64,000 bases of DNA. It comes from Leptodactylus fallax (Eukaryota; Chordata; Amphibia; Anura; Leptodactylidae). Of the stretch, positions 1 through 12,479 are shown one piece after another. A program made the position numbers and the translations under genes. The stretch lies in contig CAMRHE010001087.1 in NCBI GenBank assembly GCA_947044405.1, forward strand, positions 164,513-228,512. The letters are read 5' to 3'. Numbering within the stretch: position 1 is the first letter of the stretch; every line of letters starts with the position of its first letter. Below the pieces are notes generated by a model. It searched no databases. It had not been told where the DNA came from and saw only the letters and a list, made by a program, of their open reading frames with translations.

Positions 1-2761
1 ACTTTTTCAGTTTCTTTGCTTTATTTTTATGATGTTGCTGTAACACCACAAGTGGAAAAGTATAGAACCTGTGAAGGAGTCTTAACTTTATGATATGTGC
101 TTATACAGTAAGTATCCATTTAGAAAAACTTCACCTGAAATTTTACCTAGTTTCAATTCCATGCACGAGGCTGTAATCTATTGTTCTCTGTTAGCAGCCA
201 CATAATTTACTGGCATCAGTAGCAAGTACTTGGAAATGCTGTGTACAGGCAGTGCCATAATGAATTATTGGAGGGCCAGGTCCGACCCCTTGCTACTATT
301 GTGACCTTGATGACAAAAGTTTTTAGAAAGTGATCATCTGCTCTATCACTGACAAGTCCTTGAAGGTTTGGACAAATGTATGTATTTTTCACTGGAAGAT
401 CTGTCATAGGGATATGTGCTGGGTTACGTAGGGGATTTAGTGTCTCTAGTTCTAAGTAATCTATAGAAAAAGAAAAGGGGTGGCACTCTCGTGTCACATA
501 TAGAGATGAGCTGCCGTTTCTTTCCCCATTTCCATGCAGCCAATGTGTCACCTGTAAAGGACCACCTTTTAACAATATATCATTTTTTGGCCCAAAATTG
601 GATCATCTTATTTCTGATCCAGAGCTCTGAATCCTTTGCATAGATACAAATAGTAAAATACTTTCTGACCCGCCACTAGAGGTGTTTACATTCTAAAAAA
701 AAAACTGCTAGCTCCCTCTAGTGGTGGCTACAGGCAGCCAGAATGTTATCTTTTATTTCTGTGATACTGCATGGAGTTCGGAGCTTCTAATCAGAAAAAA
801 AGTGAGCTATAACCGCTCTAAAAATATATTAAGAAATCGATCAGCACACAAATTTTATACCTAAAAGGGCTAGAAAGTGCACTCCCTTAGGTTGGTGAAT
901 TGCATCTCTACTAGTGAATATCTGCAGATGGATTTGCTCATTTAGTTACAAAAGGTGACATCTTTAGACCAGTGGTGGTAACACTTTGTATTAGTTAGGT
1001 TTATTATATAGTTTCTAATCTTAAAGAGGGGAGTGTTAAAGCATACCTGTCATTTGATTTTTCAGGATAAGCTGTTATGTATGTACATGAGAAGTTACAC
1101 TATGTCTGGTCATTCCATGACTTCTATTCTGAAATTTATAATAGTTTACCTCTCTGCATTCTATATCTGTATTTTGCATTACTCTTTGAGCTGTTGGCTG
1201 GAGACTAGCTGCCATACACTAGATACAGTAACTAGAGGAGGAATTTGCTGTATGACAGCCCTAGGAGCATGCAGGACATATAAAAAGACGTGCTGACCTA
1301 TACTGATGTGAGTAAAGTACTTTGATTATGATGAAAAGCTCCTGTTTGGATCCAACATCAGACTAAACCTCCCTCTCTTCATATCTCTCCCTCTCATGTG
1401 ACCTGCAGTCCATCTCAAGACAGATATAGCAGTGATTTCTCTTTTTTTAGAGATATTTTAAGTCCTTTTAGCAGATGGAGGAGGAGCAGGGAAACGGCCT
1501 GTTGAAATATATTACGAAGTTTCTTATAATCACCTGTACAATTTTTTCCTCAAAAGTTTATTGGAACAACAGTGACTATTTAAAGGTAAAATACTAGGTT
1601 ATCTTCTTTATGAAACTCAATTTCTAATTTTATGTATGGTAGGTACCTACTATTAGAACATATACCTTGGTTGTGTTTTTTTATCATTGTATTTTCATGC
1701 TTTCTATGCTGAGTTTTTGCTTCTACACAACAGCCTTTTTTTTGAACAAGCATAACTGCAGGGTAAAGAATAGTGGAGGGAAGCAGCAGCAGTCTGAGCA
1801 TCTAATGAGACTAGAGTTGCATTTCAGACTACCGCAGACTCCAATAGGCAATGCACCTAAGTGGAAGTCACTGATAGTGGTGTTTTTATGGAGCAGAGAA
1901 AATAATCATCCACGAGTATAATGAAATCTGCACAAAACACTTGGCATGCATTAAAGATGTTGTTCTGCCTAGGAAACATGAAAGGAACATAGTGCCTCTA
2001 TAGGCATTGCAGCCCCTTCATTTAGCTGATGGGTAGGGTGCCCCAGCGATCAGAGGACCACTACTCTTACATTGACGTCAAGATTCTGCGACCTCATACA
2101 GTGTATAATTGATCCGATATGACACCGGTATCCACTAAGGGTCCTATGATCTAATATAATGCTGGTATCTGGCCAGGACCTTGTCTTTATTGCAGGATGA
2201 CTAATCACTTACAAAGCTAGTAATGAGTCACTGAGTAACTGCTATGTGGAGAAACCTGTTTGAGTGGTGCTTAACACAGAGTCCCCGGTGACACAAGCCA
2301 CACCATGTGACCTGCCCACAACACCTTAAGGGTTAAAGTGAGTAAGTAGGTTTCAGGGTGTTATTTGCACACTTTCCTGGAAGTGATTCTTTATTAAAGA
2401 TCTTTTTTGATATAAGTAGTGCTATATAAAGACAATCCAGTTTTTGCATGATCCAATGATGGGGGAAGTAATTGGGCCAGATAATGGAGATGCTCCTCTT
2501 CTTATTTATCCTGAAGATTAACAATCTATCACTCATAAAAGAAAGTGTAAAATATGCAGTACAGAAAACATGGTATCAGTGCGGAGACCCACTAACAAAG
2601 GCTTTTGTTTGGTGAATGTGATCTGTCCCTGTATCGCCAAAGGAATGGCTAGCATGTCATGCTACATTTGGCTTCGGAAAGGGAGATGTTTGGCCAAGGT
2701 GTCTACTGACCGCTTCTGAATGTAGACTGTGCCATTTAGCTCATCCCTGGGCCTGTTACAT
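1..2761. other. Non-coding stretch without recognisable gene
   Basis: I see no exon, RNA gene or complete mobile element here. The open frames are short, lack recognisable domains and have no matching splice context. The one structured item is the short palindromic repeat at 671-730. The stretch is AT-rich and looks like intergenic or first-intron DNA. Confidence 0.5.
671..730. repeat. Short inverted repeat with CCACTAGAGG arms
   Basis: Two inverted arms, CCACTAGAGG at 673-682 and CCCTCTAGTGG at 714-724, are separated by an A-rich spacer. The right arm and its flank (agctccctctagtggtggct) recur at about 12806-12825, so this is an interspersed repeat. The arm resembles the core of the vertebrate CTCF site (CCASYAGRKGGC), but that is a motif match only. 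Confidence 0.5.
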
Positions 2762-2765
2762 TTAA

Positions 2766-3040
2766 AGGGGTTGGCCATTTTCAGACTGATATCGAGAGAC
2801 CAATGTTATTGTTTGTATAAAAACTTTTTTAAAAAGTTGTAAAGTTTTTCAATATACTCTCTGTATCAGTTCCTTGCTGTTTTTTATCCACTGGGAGTAA
2901 GTAGAATGAATGACATCAAGGAGAGATCTAGAAAACCGAGAGGAATTGATACAGAAAGTTTATTGGAAAATTGTACAACTTTTTATTATAAAACGAATAA
3001 CATTAGTCTCTCAATATTGGTCTGAAAGTGGCCAACCCCT
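2766..3040. mobile_element. Palindromic MITE, TTAA target site
   Basis: The element opens with AGGGGTTGGCC and closes with GGCCAACCCCT. TTAA lies on each side at 2762-2765 and 3041-3044. The inverted arms extend for about 100 bp each, including matching blocks around the CAGACTGATAT and ATATTGGTCTG segments, so the 275-bp unit folds almost entirely on itself. It has no coding capacity. A TTAA target site is known for piggyBac and Kolobok superfamilies, and I cannot decide between them from termini alone. Confidence 0.8.
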
Positions 3041-3646
3041 TTAAAGCTGCCGGACCCTATAATAACTTCTCTTGTGAAATCTTACATAATATTCCTGTTC
3101 TGTGGTGTATTATTAGACTTTCTGGATTATCAGATGGTACAGCACTTTAATGCTTGAAGCACATAATTCTATCAAAGTGTATCTTCACAAACCTGTATTC
3201 TCTTAGAACAGCAGTAGATTATCTGTTGATATCTTATTGAGCTCATCTTCCTATAACTTCTCCCCCATACATGTGAGTTTTATATATTTTTGTGGCAGTC
3301 CAATAATCCAGAATATTTGGTAGTCTAGCACCTATCAGGTCCTATTGATGGGTGAATTTACTGTATTTTTCATGAACCCAAATCTCTTGCCTGTATTTTT
3401 CGGCCAGTTTGTTTTCGGAGAGCTGCATACTATAGTTACCACACCCTTGTGTTGTAGGGGCCAGAATAAGCATTTTTGCCATTTTTTGTAAGTTATTTCA
3501 GGTCACTGTTGTCAAGTCCTGGCAGTGAAAGTGTGTGACTCTATGAATCTATGTGTTTGGTAACTGACATGTCGCTTTTTCACATGTAAATGCAGAAAAG
3601 TGCATTCAAGTCTCTGAAAGGAGAAGGCCCACAAGCTATTCCTTAA

Positions 3647-4018
3647 ATGGTTTTTCCATGACTTGTTTATCAATGACCTATTTTTGGGATAGGTGATCAG
3701 TATTTGATCAAGGGGTCTGAACCCTGGAACCCCCACAGATCAGTTGTTTCAAGAGACTGCTGCGTTTAAATAAGTTCTGCGGCCTCTTCCATGAGTACCA
3801 AGCACAGTAATGTGCATTACAGCTTGTGCATTGCTTGGTATGGCAGTTATGCCTCATTCATTAGTAATGACAGAACATGATGTCACCGGCTTGTGAAACA
3901 GAATCAGCGTCTCATCTGACCGCTGCTGCCACTTTGAGCAACTAATCTGTGGGGGTCCTGGCTGTCAGACCACCACCGATAAGATAAAGATCATCAATAT
4001 GTTAGTCCTAGAAAATCC
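3647..4018. mobile_element. Degenerate TTAA-flanked MITE
   Basis: TTAA flanks lie at 3643-3646 and 4019-4022. Inside, the left half carries 'gataggtgatcagtatttgatcaaggggtctgaaccc' in pieces and the right half carries its decayed complement ('gtgggggtcc...gataa..atcatcaatat'). Related sequence is seen at 12074-12316, 19375-19701 and 33800-34145, which supports an interspersed family. The arms are diverged, which suggests an old copy. Confidence 0.6.
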
Positions 4019-4377
4019 TTTAAAAGGGATGTTGCATTGACCACTGGGCACTGCTGTTCCATTCATTTCTATGGGACTGTGGAAGAGAAGACTAGTACAA
4101 TGATTGGCAGTTGTGTAGAGTGGAGCCACTGCATGCCTATGTAACCACTGTTCCATTCAGACGGGGGTACAAGGGAGTCAGTAGGGTCCCAGAGGCCCTA
4201 TTGACTACTGTTCCGATGTCATGGAGCATGATAGGACTTACTCTATTATCATCAGAACAGAACAGGGCTCCAGCGCCCCCCACCCCCACCCTTTTGGAAG
4301 AGCCTTGGCCTGCATACTCAGTCGTGTGTATCCTGTACTGATCCTGAGTTACAATTTGTATAATACTCTAGGGCTGC

Positions 4378-4919
4378 TTGGGGCTGTCCTCTGATTTGCC
4401 CCTATTGGTAGGAAGTTAGGGCCATGACTACTGCGTTATTTCTCCAGGGCGTCTCGCTGGATCCCCTAGTCTACCTTCTAAATTTACCGCCCAGACACCT
4501 TGGTAAAAAGATGTCTAAACTGTTTCTATATATTTGCACTGCAGCCAAGACTCTGGTGGCCCTCCATTGGAAAATCCTCCCGCAGGTCCCGCTATCATGG
4601 CCCTAGATGTTAGGAGTCTGGAGTACCTTACTGCTACGCTTAATAACACAGTTGAGGCCTTTCAGTCCGTTTTGTCTCCGTGGGATACATATTGTATCCT
4701 TCATTGTCTCTAATGTCTTTCTCTTCCTATTCCCCCCCCCCCCCATCCCTTCTTGTTGTTTTATGTGTCTCTGCTATCTGTCCTCCTGTTTGTGCCTAGT
4801 CCCTTTATTAGAGATGGTTTTGTCATTTTGTTATGCTTATCACGGTTTTTCTTATTCATGTCATTATTGTATCATTTATAAAAACTTTAATAAAAATTAG
4901 TTTAAAAAAAACCCAAAAA
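4378..4919 (+). mobile_element. 5'-truncated L1-clade LINE fragment
   Basis: A frame at 4424-4606 encodes a peptide with LDPLVYLLNLPPRHLGKKMS, followed by ICTAAKTLVALHWK. I recognise this as the C-terminal end of L1-clade ORF2 proteins. It is followed by a T-rich 3' UTR with AATAAA-like signals and an A-rich tail near 4905-4919. A perfect 13-bp duplication, actctagggctgc, lies at 4365-4377 and 4920-4932. This is the signature of target-primed reverse transcription with 5' truncation. No upstream reverse transcriptase remains. Confidence 0.85.
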
Positions 4920-4932
4920 ACTCTAGGGCTGC

Positions 4933-6006
4933 ACTCACTATTCTGATGGTTCTTACTGGAAACATTCACCAACCCTGTTGTCAAAAAAATCTATCAGCTA
5001 TTATGAATTCTTGTTATTCATGGAGCAGTGTTTCTTACATCACTGTGTCTGGTATAAAGGTGACACTACCCAGGTGCAAATCACCTGATGAAGGTCTATG
5101 GAGACACTGAACAAGCATGATATACTGTAGGATTTCAGCTCTGGAGCTTGCAGAATTAAAAAAACTAAGCTTAGGGGATCAGCTTTAAAAATATAAAATA
5201 TATGTTATCCATCTCACTCACTGACAGGACCAGTAGTCAAGCTGTCTACGGGGCTGCCAACGCAGACTTGTCTTACTTAACCTTGAGGGAAATAATTAAC
5301 CTTTGCTGAACATCAATATGTCAGATTTGCAAGGTACACAAGGGGAAAAATATCTGTGTTCAAGGTGTGGACCTTGTGTTTGTCTTGGACTTTCCCTTGT
5401 AATGTCTAGTGTAGCAGCGTTATAAGAGAAGGACTGAGATACCTTATGATGTTATGGTGCCATAGACTTGAAAGGATACTTCAGGTAAAACTGGTACCCT
5501 TCATTCTGTCTTGTAACAAGCCTGGGTGTTTCATGACTTCTCTAGTGTATCATCCTTGTGTCATGCTCCCTCAGGCCCTGCTGCATTAAGCACAGCACAA
5601 AGTATTAGATTCACCCAGAGTGTTCCTTTTAGTATAAAGCGTTTGCCGCTTGTGTACTGTGACCTCTCATCCTTACAATACCCGCTGCTCTTCTGCATTC
5701 ATGGCAGCTATCTCTGTCCTTTGGTGAGTTGCATTCCTGATGTTATCAGGCCGTATTTGCTGTGATGCCGGCCTGCTCAGACCTGCAGGATTCTTATCTT
5801 GCTCAATTATTTCTTTTGAGATGCTTTTTTCCTGAATCGACTACCAAGGAGCGCTCAATGCTCCCTCAATGCTCGCTCTCCAGTTTCATTACCTCATTAT
5901 AATTCTGTAGGTAGCACAAACTCCTTTGCATTTGCATATGAAAGCCTATAATCTGAGAGGATGAGGGTACTCTACCAGGTCACAGAGAGAGTGTTCCTTT
6001 TCCAGA
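4933..6006. other. Non-coding stretch
   Basis: No gene, RNA or recognisable repeat could be identified between the L1 fragment and the Tc1 element. Open frames are short and featureless. Confidence 0.5.
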
Positions 6007-6008
6007 TA

Positions 6009-7634
6009 CAGTGCCTTGCGAAAGTGTTCGGCCCCCTTGAACTTTTCAACCTTTTGCCACATTTCAGGCTTCAAACATAAGGATATAAAATTTTAATTTT
6101 TTGGTGAAGAATCAACAAGTGGGACACAATCGTGAAGTGGAAGGAAATTTATTGGATATTTTAAACTTTTGTAAAAAATAAAAAACTGAAAAGTGGGGCG
6201 TGCCAAATTATTCGGCCCCCTTAAGTTAATACTTTGTAGCGCCACCTTTTGCTGCGATTACAGCTGCAAGTCGCTTGGGGTATGTCTCTATCAGTTTTGC
6301 ACATGGAGACTGAAATTCTTGCCCATTCTGCCTTGGAAAACAGCTCGAGCTCAGTGAGGTTGGATGGAGAGCGTTTGTGAACAGCAGTTTTCAGCTCTTT
6401 CCACAGATTCTCGATTGGATTCAGGTATGGACTTTGACTTGGCCATTCTAACACCTGGATACGTTTATTTGTGAACCATTCCATTGTAGATTTTGCTTTA
6501 TGTTTGGGATCATTGTCTTGTTGGAAGATAAATCTCCGTCCCAGTCTCAGGTCTTTTGCAGACTCCAACAGGTTCTCTTCCAGAATGGTCCTGTATTTGG
6601 CTCCATCCATCTTCCCATCAATTTTAACCATCTTCCCTGTCCCTGCTGAAGAAAAGCAGGCCCAAACCATGATGCTGCCACCATCATGTTTGACAGTGGG
6701 GATGGTGTGTTCAGTGTGATGAGCTGTGTTGCTTTTACGCCAAACATATCGTTTTGCATTGTGGCCAAAAAGTTCGATTTTGGTTTCATCTGACCAGAGC
6801 ACCTTCCACATGTTTGGTGTGTCTCCCAGGTGGCTTGTGGCAAGCTTTAAACGAGACTTTTTATGGATATCTTTGAGAAATGGCTTTCTTCTTGCCACTC
6901 TTCCATAAAGGCCAGATTTGTGCAGTGTACGACTGATTGTTGTCCTATGGACAGACTCTCCCACCTCAGCTGTAGATCTCTGCAGTTCATCCAGAGTGAT
7001 CATGGGCCTCTTGGCTGCATCTCTGATCAGTCTTCTCCTTGTTTGAGATGAAAGGTTAGAGGGATGGCTGGGTCTTGGTAGATTTGCAGTGGTCTGATAC
7101 GCCTTCCATTTCAATATGATCGCTTGCACAGTGCTCCTTGGGATGTTTGAAGTTTGGGAAATCTTTTTGTATCCAAATCTGGCTTTAAACTTCTCCACAA
7201 CAGTATCACGGACCTGCCTGGTGTGTTCCTTGGTCTTCATGATGCTCTCTCCGCTTTAAACAGAACCCTGAGACTATCACAGAGCAGGTGCATTTATACG
7301 GAGACTTGATTACACACAGGTGGATTATATTTATCATCATCAGTCATTTAGGATAACATTGGATCATTCAGAGCTCCTCACTGAACTTCTGGAGTGAGTT
7401 TGCTGCACTGAAAGTAAAGGGGCCGAATAATATTGCACGCCCCACTTTTCAGTTTTTTTATTTTTTACAAAAGTTTAAAATAACCAGTAAATTTCGTTCC
7501 ACTTCACAATTGTGTCCCACATGTTGTTGATTCTTCACCAAAAAAATTAAAATTTTATATCATTATGTTTGAAGCCTGAAATGTGGCAAAAGGTTAAAAA
7601 GTTCAAGGGGGCTGAATACTTTCACAAGACACTG
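6009..7634 (-). mobile_element. Tc1-like DNA transposon, copy A
   Basis: The element starts CAGTGCCTTGCGAAAGTG and ends in the complementary CACTG, with TA target sites at 6007-6008 and 7635-7636. The terminal inverted repeats are long, about 210 bp (6009-6215 and 7420-7634). They contain an inner repeat of the outer type, as in IR/DR Tc1 elements. The 1626-bp length is typical of the family. A second copy of the same family lies at 51304-52945. The transposase gene is on the minus strand and is damaged near its 3' end. Confidence 0.95.
6221..7240 (-). pseudogene. Tc1-like transposase, C-terminal frameshift
   Basis: The reading frame of 339 codons starts MKTKEHT. It has two helix-turn-helix DNA-binding regions in the first ~120 residues, then a DDE domain with WSDETK, QQDNDPKH and PIENLW carrying the three catalytic acids in DD34E spacing. 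Compared with the copy at 51694-52728, a 2-nt deletion near 6305 shifts the frame just after ARISVS, so the last ~35 residues are read out of frame. A Tyr replaces the usual Asp in QSPDLNPIE. The protein would cut and reinsert its own element at TA sites; this copy is probably not functional. Confidence 0.9.
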
Positions 7635-8054
7635 TATGTACAGATACCAATCCTAAATCTAATTTACCCCTTCCCCGCCTCTCAAGTCATCTGCTTCTAA
7701 GCTGAACATTGACATCTGCTAAAATCATCCCTAAAGTCCACAGGGGTCTGACCCATGGCCCCATAACTGGCACCTCTGAGATGTATCAAGGTGTTCTTTT
7801 CTGACCACTCTGTATCGGTATAGCTTCCTTTCTTATTGTAGCCCCCTACACAAACCAGCTCCCACCCCCTAGAAATTCCTCTCTTGGGTTCCATCTGTTT
7901 ATAGGGAAAACAAACAATCTCAGTCTATCCATAACTTTGTTTCAAAGAAGTATAAGTGTTACCAGGGTGTTGTCAGCATCTTATCTTTCTACATCATTTA
8001 AACTAAGCCAAAGTCACATCTTACTGGCCAGTTTTTTTTTACATATTTATGGTC

Positions 8055-8335
8055 AATTGAAAGGGAGTCTGTCAGGTCTAAAGTGCCCCCAGACTAGTAG
8101 TGCCAAGTAAATATACCAGAACCATACCTTTGTGGCCACAAAACAATGAACCAAACCATAGATATATTTTTTTTTATGAATATGCAAATTAGCTGGTAAA
8201 TGCATCCAAGGCAGGGCCTGATTTGCCGATGGACTCGTTGGCGGATTTGCACATCCATAAAAAATTATTACACCCATACTTGGCCATAACATGCATGCTG
8301 AGAGTCTGCTCCCTTCCATACTGTATTGCACAAGA
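8055..8335. repeat. Fragment of AGGGAGYCTGTCA repeat family
   Basis: The left end reads gaaagggagtctgtcaggt, close to the left terminus of the complete element at 12852-13110 (aaagggagcctgtcacc). No clear right terminus with matching inverted repeat was found, so this is taken as a decayed or partial copy. Confidence 0.4.
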
Positions 8336-8379
8336 TCAAGTCATTGCTTGGGTCTAGTTTGGTCAGATTTAGTAGACTA

Positions 8380-8592
8380 GGGCTACGTTCACATCTGCAT
8401 CAGAGTCTCCCGAAAATCAGGGAGGAAAAAGTCCTGCACGGATAACTTTTTTTTTTTGTCTTTTTGGCCAGTTTGTTTTGAAATGACAGACCCTATTATA
8501 GTCAGTGGGGTCCACCGAGCTCCATGAGTTTCCGCTATTTTAGCAGTCCTCTGATGGGCCAGAACAACATAGAGGCAGTGCTAGTGTGAACC
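8380..8592. mobile_element. Harbinger-like MITE (GGG...GTTCACA termini)
   Basis: The left end is GGGCTACGTTCACATC and the right end is the complement-like GTGTGAACC followed by TAA. Similar termini occur in the copies at 28170-28407, 32044-32331 and 45617-46815. A three-base target such as TAA/TTA with GGG termini is typical of PIF/Harbinger MITEs, but the TSD here is imperfect (CTA versus TAA). Confidence 0.5.
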
Positions 8593-9998
8593 TAATGGAA
8601 ATTCTACCCATTTCTACATTAAAGCCTGTGTTCAAGACTAGAAAATCGTGTCTGCTTTGTTCAGAAACTGCTTCACATCTGTCTACAGGTTTGGTTTGGT
8701 ATTGTAACTTGGCTCCACTGTCATAGGGCTGAGCTGCAACACCACTCCCAACCTGTGATCGGGCATGGGCAGCCATAAATTTTTTAGTTCTGTACAGCTG
8801 TTTTAACACATACGTTTGTCCTAGCCAAACATGCATGTTACTTCAGTAAGGGGATAAGCAGCCAAAAGTCACACCTTGTGCCTTCTCTTCCCATGAACAC
8901 TATACTGGTAAAAATAACTCTGTTACAGTAAATGGATAGCAGCATTTATGTGTGTAGTGGATTAGAAGGGTTAAATGTAAACCGATCTAGGAGGTCAGGA
9001 TGTGAAGGCTGGGGCGCTTATTGCTCAATACTCCCAGGGCCAGAGCCAGCACATCACACTGGAGATCTGCAGCTGCATTTAATATATAATCTACTTCTAA
9101 TGTTACAGGACATTCACTTCTGCCTTTCTCAGAAGTATTCTCTGGAGATAATTGCAGGTCATGTGCAAGACATATGTTAACGTGATCGTACCTCATGTGC
9201 AGTGTGAGAGTCACACAATGGTCACACTCGCTACCAGAGCACAAGTTCCCATTCGTTAAGTTATTGATGATTTCGTGTAGTTGTTTCCTAGTTCCTAGTC
9301 TATCTACTCCTGGGAAAGGTGGGTGATAATCAGCATGGCCACCATAACATTTTCTAAGGGGCTTGTCACTCAGCTTTCCCTAAAAAGAATGTTAAATGTA
9401 CGCATTTATATACCCTCTTTTACTTTGTCTGTGCACAGTTACCCCCATGTTCCATTGAGGATTTTAATAACTAACAATTAATATTGCCTGTCAACTAATT
9501 TCCCCATAATGTAAATGTCCAAGAAAACTGCTTTACTCTAAACATTTACATAACCTTTGTGGCTTTGAGCTAGTGCAGATTTCTGAAGGGGCGCAGGACC
9601 CGGCGGACAATGTTCTTGATTCACGACTAGGCACTGGCTTCTTTATGAATCTGGTGAATCCTCTGCTGTCACAGGGATCATCAAGACTGGCGTACAATTT
9701 TATGGTCTTGATTAATCCACTCCTATTTCTCTTGTATTACTCCCCACTGAGCCTTAATACTGCTATGTGCACAATGCCTAAAACTGAGGCTTGGCAACAT
9801 GGAATAGTATAAGGTCTTATTAACATAACAGTGAGAACAACATGGCTGTTTTAGAAATGAGGAAAGTCTATCAGTGTCTTCACATGTTAAATTTTTTTTT
9901 AAAACCATCGTGAAAACAATCTGCCGGTGGTGGGGGTGGAATCTGAGAATCCTATATTTGTCTGTTTTGATGGGCTCATAGACTCCGTAGAAGTCAAT

Positions 9999-10256
9999 AG
10001 GGAAGATATATGAAAACCATTTTATAGAAAAACTGGCTTTGATTGCTATGGGCAACTTTCAAATGCACTATAAGAAATTAATTGTTCTGTGATTGGTTGC
10101 TATGGGCAACTAAGACAGTTTTTCTTTAAAACGGTGCCTCAATGGATCCACTGTCGTTCAATACAGATGCAAAATGAAAGCTGGACTGTGATTGGTTTCT
10201 ATGGGTACCTAAGTCAGTTTGCCTTTTGACAGTTTAATAAATCTTGCCCATTGACG
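9999..10256. repeat. Interspersed repeat with reiterated 'tgattggttgctatgggcaac' unit
   Basis: The segment 'tgattg.ttgctatgggcaact' appears three times, near 10038, 10090 and 10190, spaced 50-100 bp apart and diverged. This points to an internally duplicated interspersed repeat rather than a gene. Class is unknown. Confidence 0.5.
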
Positions 10257-12073
10257 TCGTCCATGTCCATGTGGCCGCCAATCCAAATTAATATAGGACT
10301 TGTCAGTTTTTTTTGATGGACTGTTTTGATGGTCCATTAAGAAAACCAGACATGTGAATACATCCATGGACTTTCCTGGTTTTTTAAAATGTCCATGTGA
10401 TGGCTGTTCAAAAAATGGACTCCCTATGGCTGTTTTTCACTGTTGTAAAAATAAGACTGTAATAATATTGTCTGTTTGACACGTGAAAAACCGAACGATT
10501 GTGTGAATAAGCCTTCTCAGGCAGCTTCTGCCACCAGTTTTGTTTTAATGGGATATTTGCTGCAGTTTAAAAAGAACTAATGTATTTTCCAAGGGTCGAG
10601 GAAAAGGCTAAACCTGGCATCTAACTGGCATCTGACCGCAGCATTGCTTGTTGGGAGCTGACGGCAATGCAAAACACATTGAAATACCCTCTGGTGGCAA
10701 TTACTTGACTAAGGAAATGTAGATTTAAAGCCTAATTAGAGCAGAAATGCTATGAGCGCTCCACTTAATCCCCTGTGCTCCTGCTTTAGAAAAGGGAGGA
10801 TGAACCTGAATGTAAACACAGATAAGCCATAAGCTGCCCACAGAGTGACTGCTCATGCTGTATCTTCTTAATATCCTCCAAACCTCACCCAAGCCGACTT
10901 CTGACTTGTCTTTCCTGTAATTATCAGCAATATTCCAGTCTGGGCCTATCAATGCCAAGGTAGTTAGAAAGGAGGTAGAGGAAGGGGGAAGGGTTAAAAG
11001 GAAGATTACAAATACATGGCTTGTTCCTTCCAGAAGTAGTGCCACCCCTGTCCACAGATTTATGTCTTGTATTTCAGCTCATTCTTAATTCATTTAAGTG
11101 GAACTGAGCTGCAGTACTAGACTTAACCCATGGCGAAGTGTGGTGCTGCTCGTGGAAGAAAGCAATGTTTTTCCATTTCTTTTCACCCCCTTTTTGGCAT
11201 GTCTTCATTAGATGGGGTTTCCCAGTCTTATGTGAAATGGTAAAGAGGTTAGGCTATTGGAAAAACCATGACCTTTCTTTGTTTCTTCATTGTGCTTTAT
11301 TGTGGTGCATAGCCATTCACTTAATACCAGACTCCCCTTATGCACAGTGAAATATTATTTGCCTTTATTGTATTTTTCACTGGTATGTGCTTCTGAATTC
11401 TGGCCTTAAAGGGTACCTGAGTTTTTATCAAAAGTTGAAACATCTCTAGGGTCTTGCCTGGCAATTTGGTTTTCTAGCTGTATAAGACTTCATACATGGT
11501 GTCATATCAGTTTTTCAACCATTGTGGCTGCATCACATTTCTCTCTCAGATTGTGGTTGTGTGCAATAAGGAGCAGTCTGCCACTTCCTCTATCCATTAT
11601 TATTACTACTACTACGTTCTTCACATACAATTTTTCCAGGAGTAACTGTACAATGGCAAATAGCTGATAAAAGCCTAAAAGTGAACATAATATCTAAATC
11701 CAAAGGTTAACACTATCTATTAGTAAATGTGTGCTACTGTGTTGTGTTTAGTATTCTCAAAGTCTCTTCTCGCTGGCATTAAGTGGAAACATTCCTGGTG
11801 ATAAAAACAGTTTCAAACAAAACCGTGCATCATTTTTTCAGAAATTTTTTAAAAATCTTGGCTGAACCATGAAAAAAAAACTGACAAAACTGCAACATAT
11901 GAGCACATATATAAGTATATATGAACCTTGCCAATAATGCTCTGATAAGCTTCACGTTCTGAGCTCAAGTATAGTTGTTGACTAGAGCCATAAAATAAAG
12001 TTGAGCTTTTCACCCTCAGCAAATACAAGTTCTTGACTCCTTCCCGTCTGTCAAGCTCTTAGAACTTATTTAA

Positions 12074-12316
12074 AGGGGTTAACGGTTTCTAAGATTTAAA
12101 TTTCTAATATTAGTTCTGCGAGGGTCAACACCCCGGACCCCCACAGGTCACCTGTACCGAGGCAGCTTACTTACACTTATTTGTACTTGCACTCACAGCT
12201 ACAGTTTGTACAGCGAGTGAGCAGCACAGGGGTCCCAGGTGTCAGACTTCCATACATCTAATATTAATGGCTTATCCTACGGATAGCCCATCAATCTTAA
12301 AAAGCAGATAACTCTT
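12074..12316. mobile_element. Degenerate TTAA-flanked MITE
   Basis: TTAA flanks at 12070-12073 and 12317-12320 enclose a unit that starts AGGGGTTAAC. It carries the 'ggacccccacagg' and 'atggcttatcctacgg' blocks shared with 3647-4018 and 19375-19701. Confidence 0.6.
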
Positions 12317-12479
12317 TTAAACTTGCTATTTCTGTTCACAGAAAAGTTGGGTAAGAACCAGTATGACCACAGAGGTTCTCACTCAGCTTTTCCAGACAGT
12401 CAAATGTGCCTGTTCTTTTAGCAATGACGTGTCAGTGTCATTGAGACCACTGATGTGGCCATTGTGGAAAAAAATAAAA

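Larger units (their letters stand above)
7637..12073. other. Non-coding stretch with scattered repeat fragments
   Basis: No exon was recognised. The identifiable parts are the MITE fragments at 8055-8335 and 8380-8592 and the repeated 'gattggttgctatgggcaac' block at 9999-10256. The rest shows no coding signal that I can support. Confidence 0.5.
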
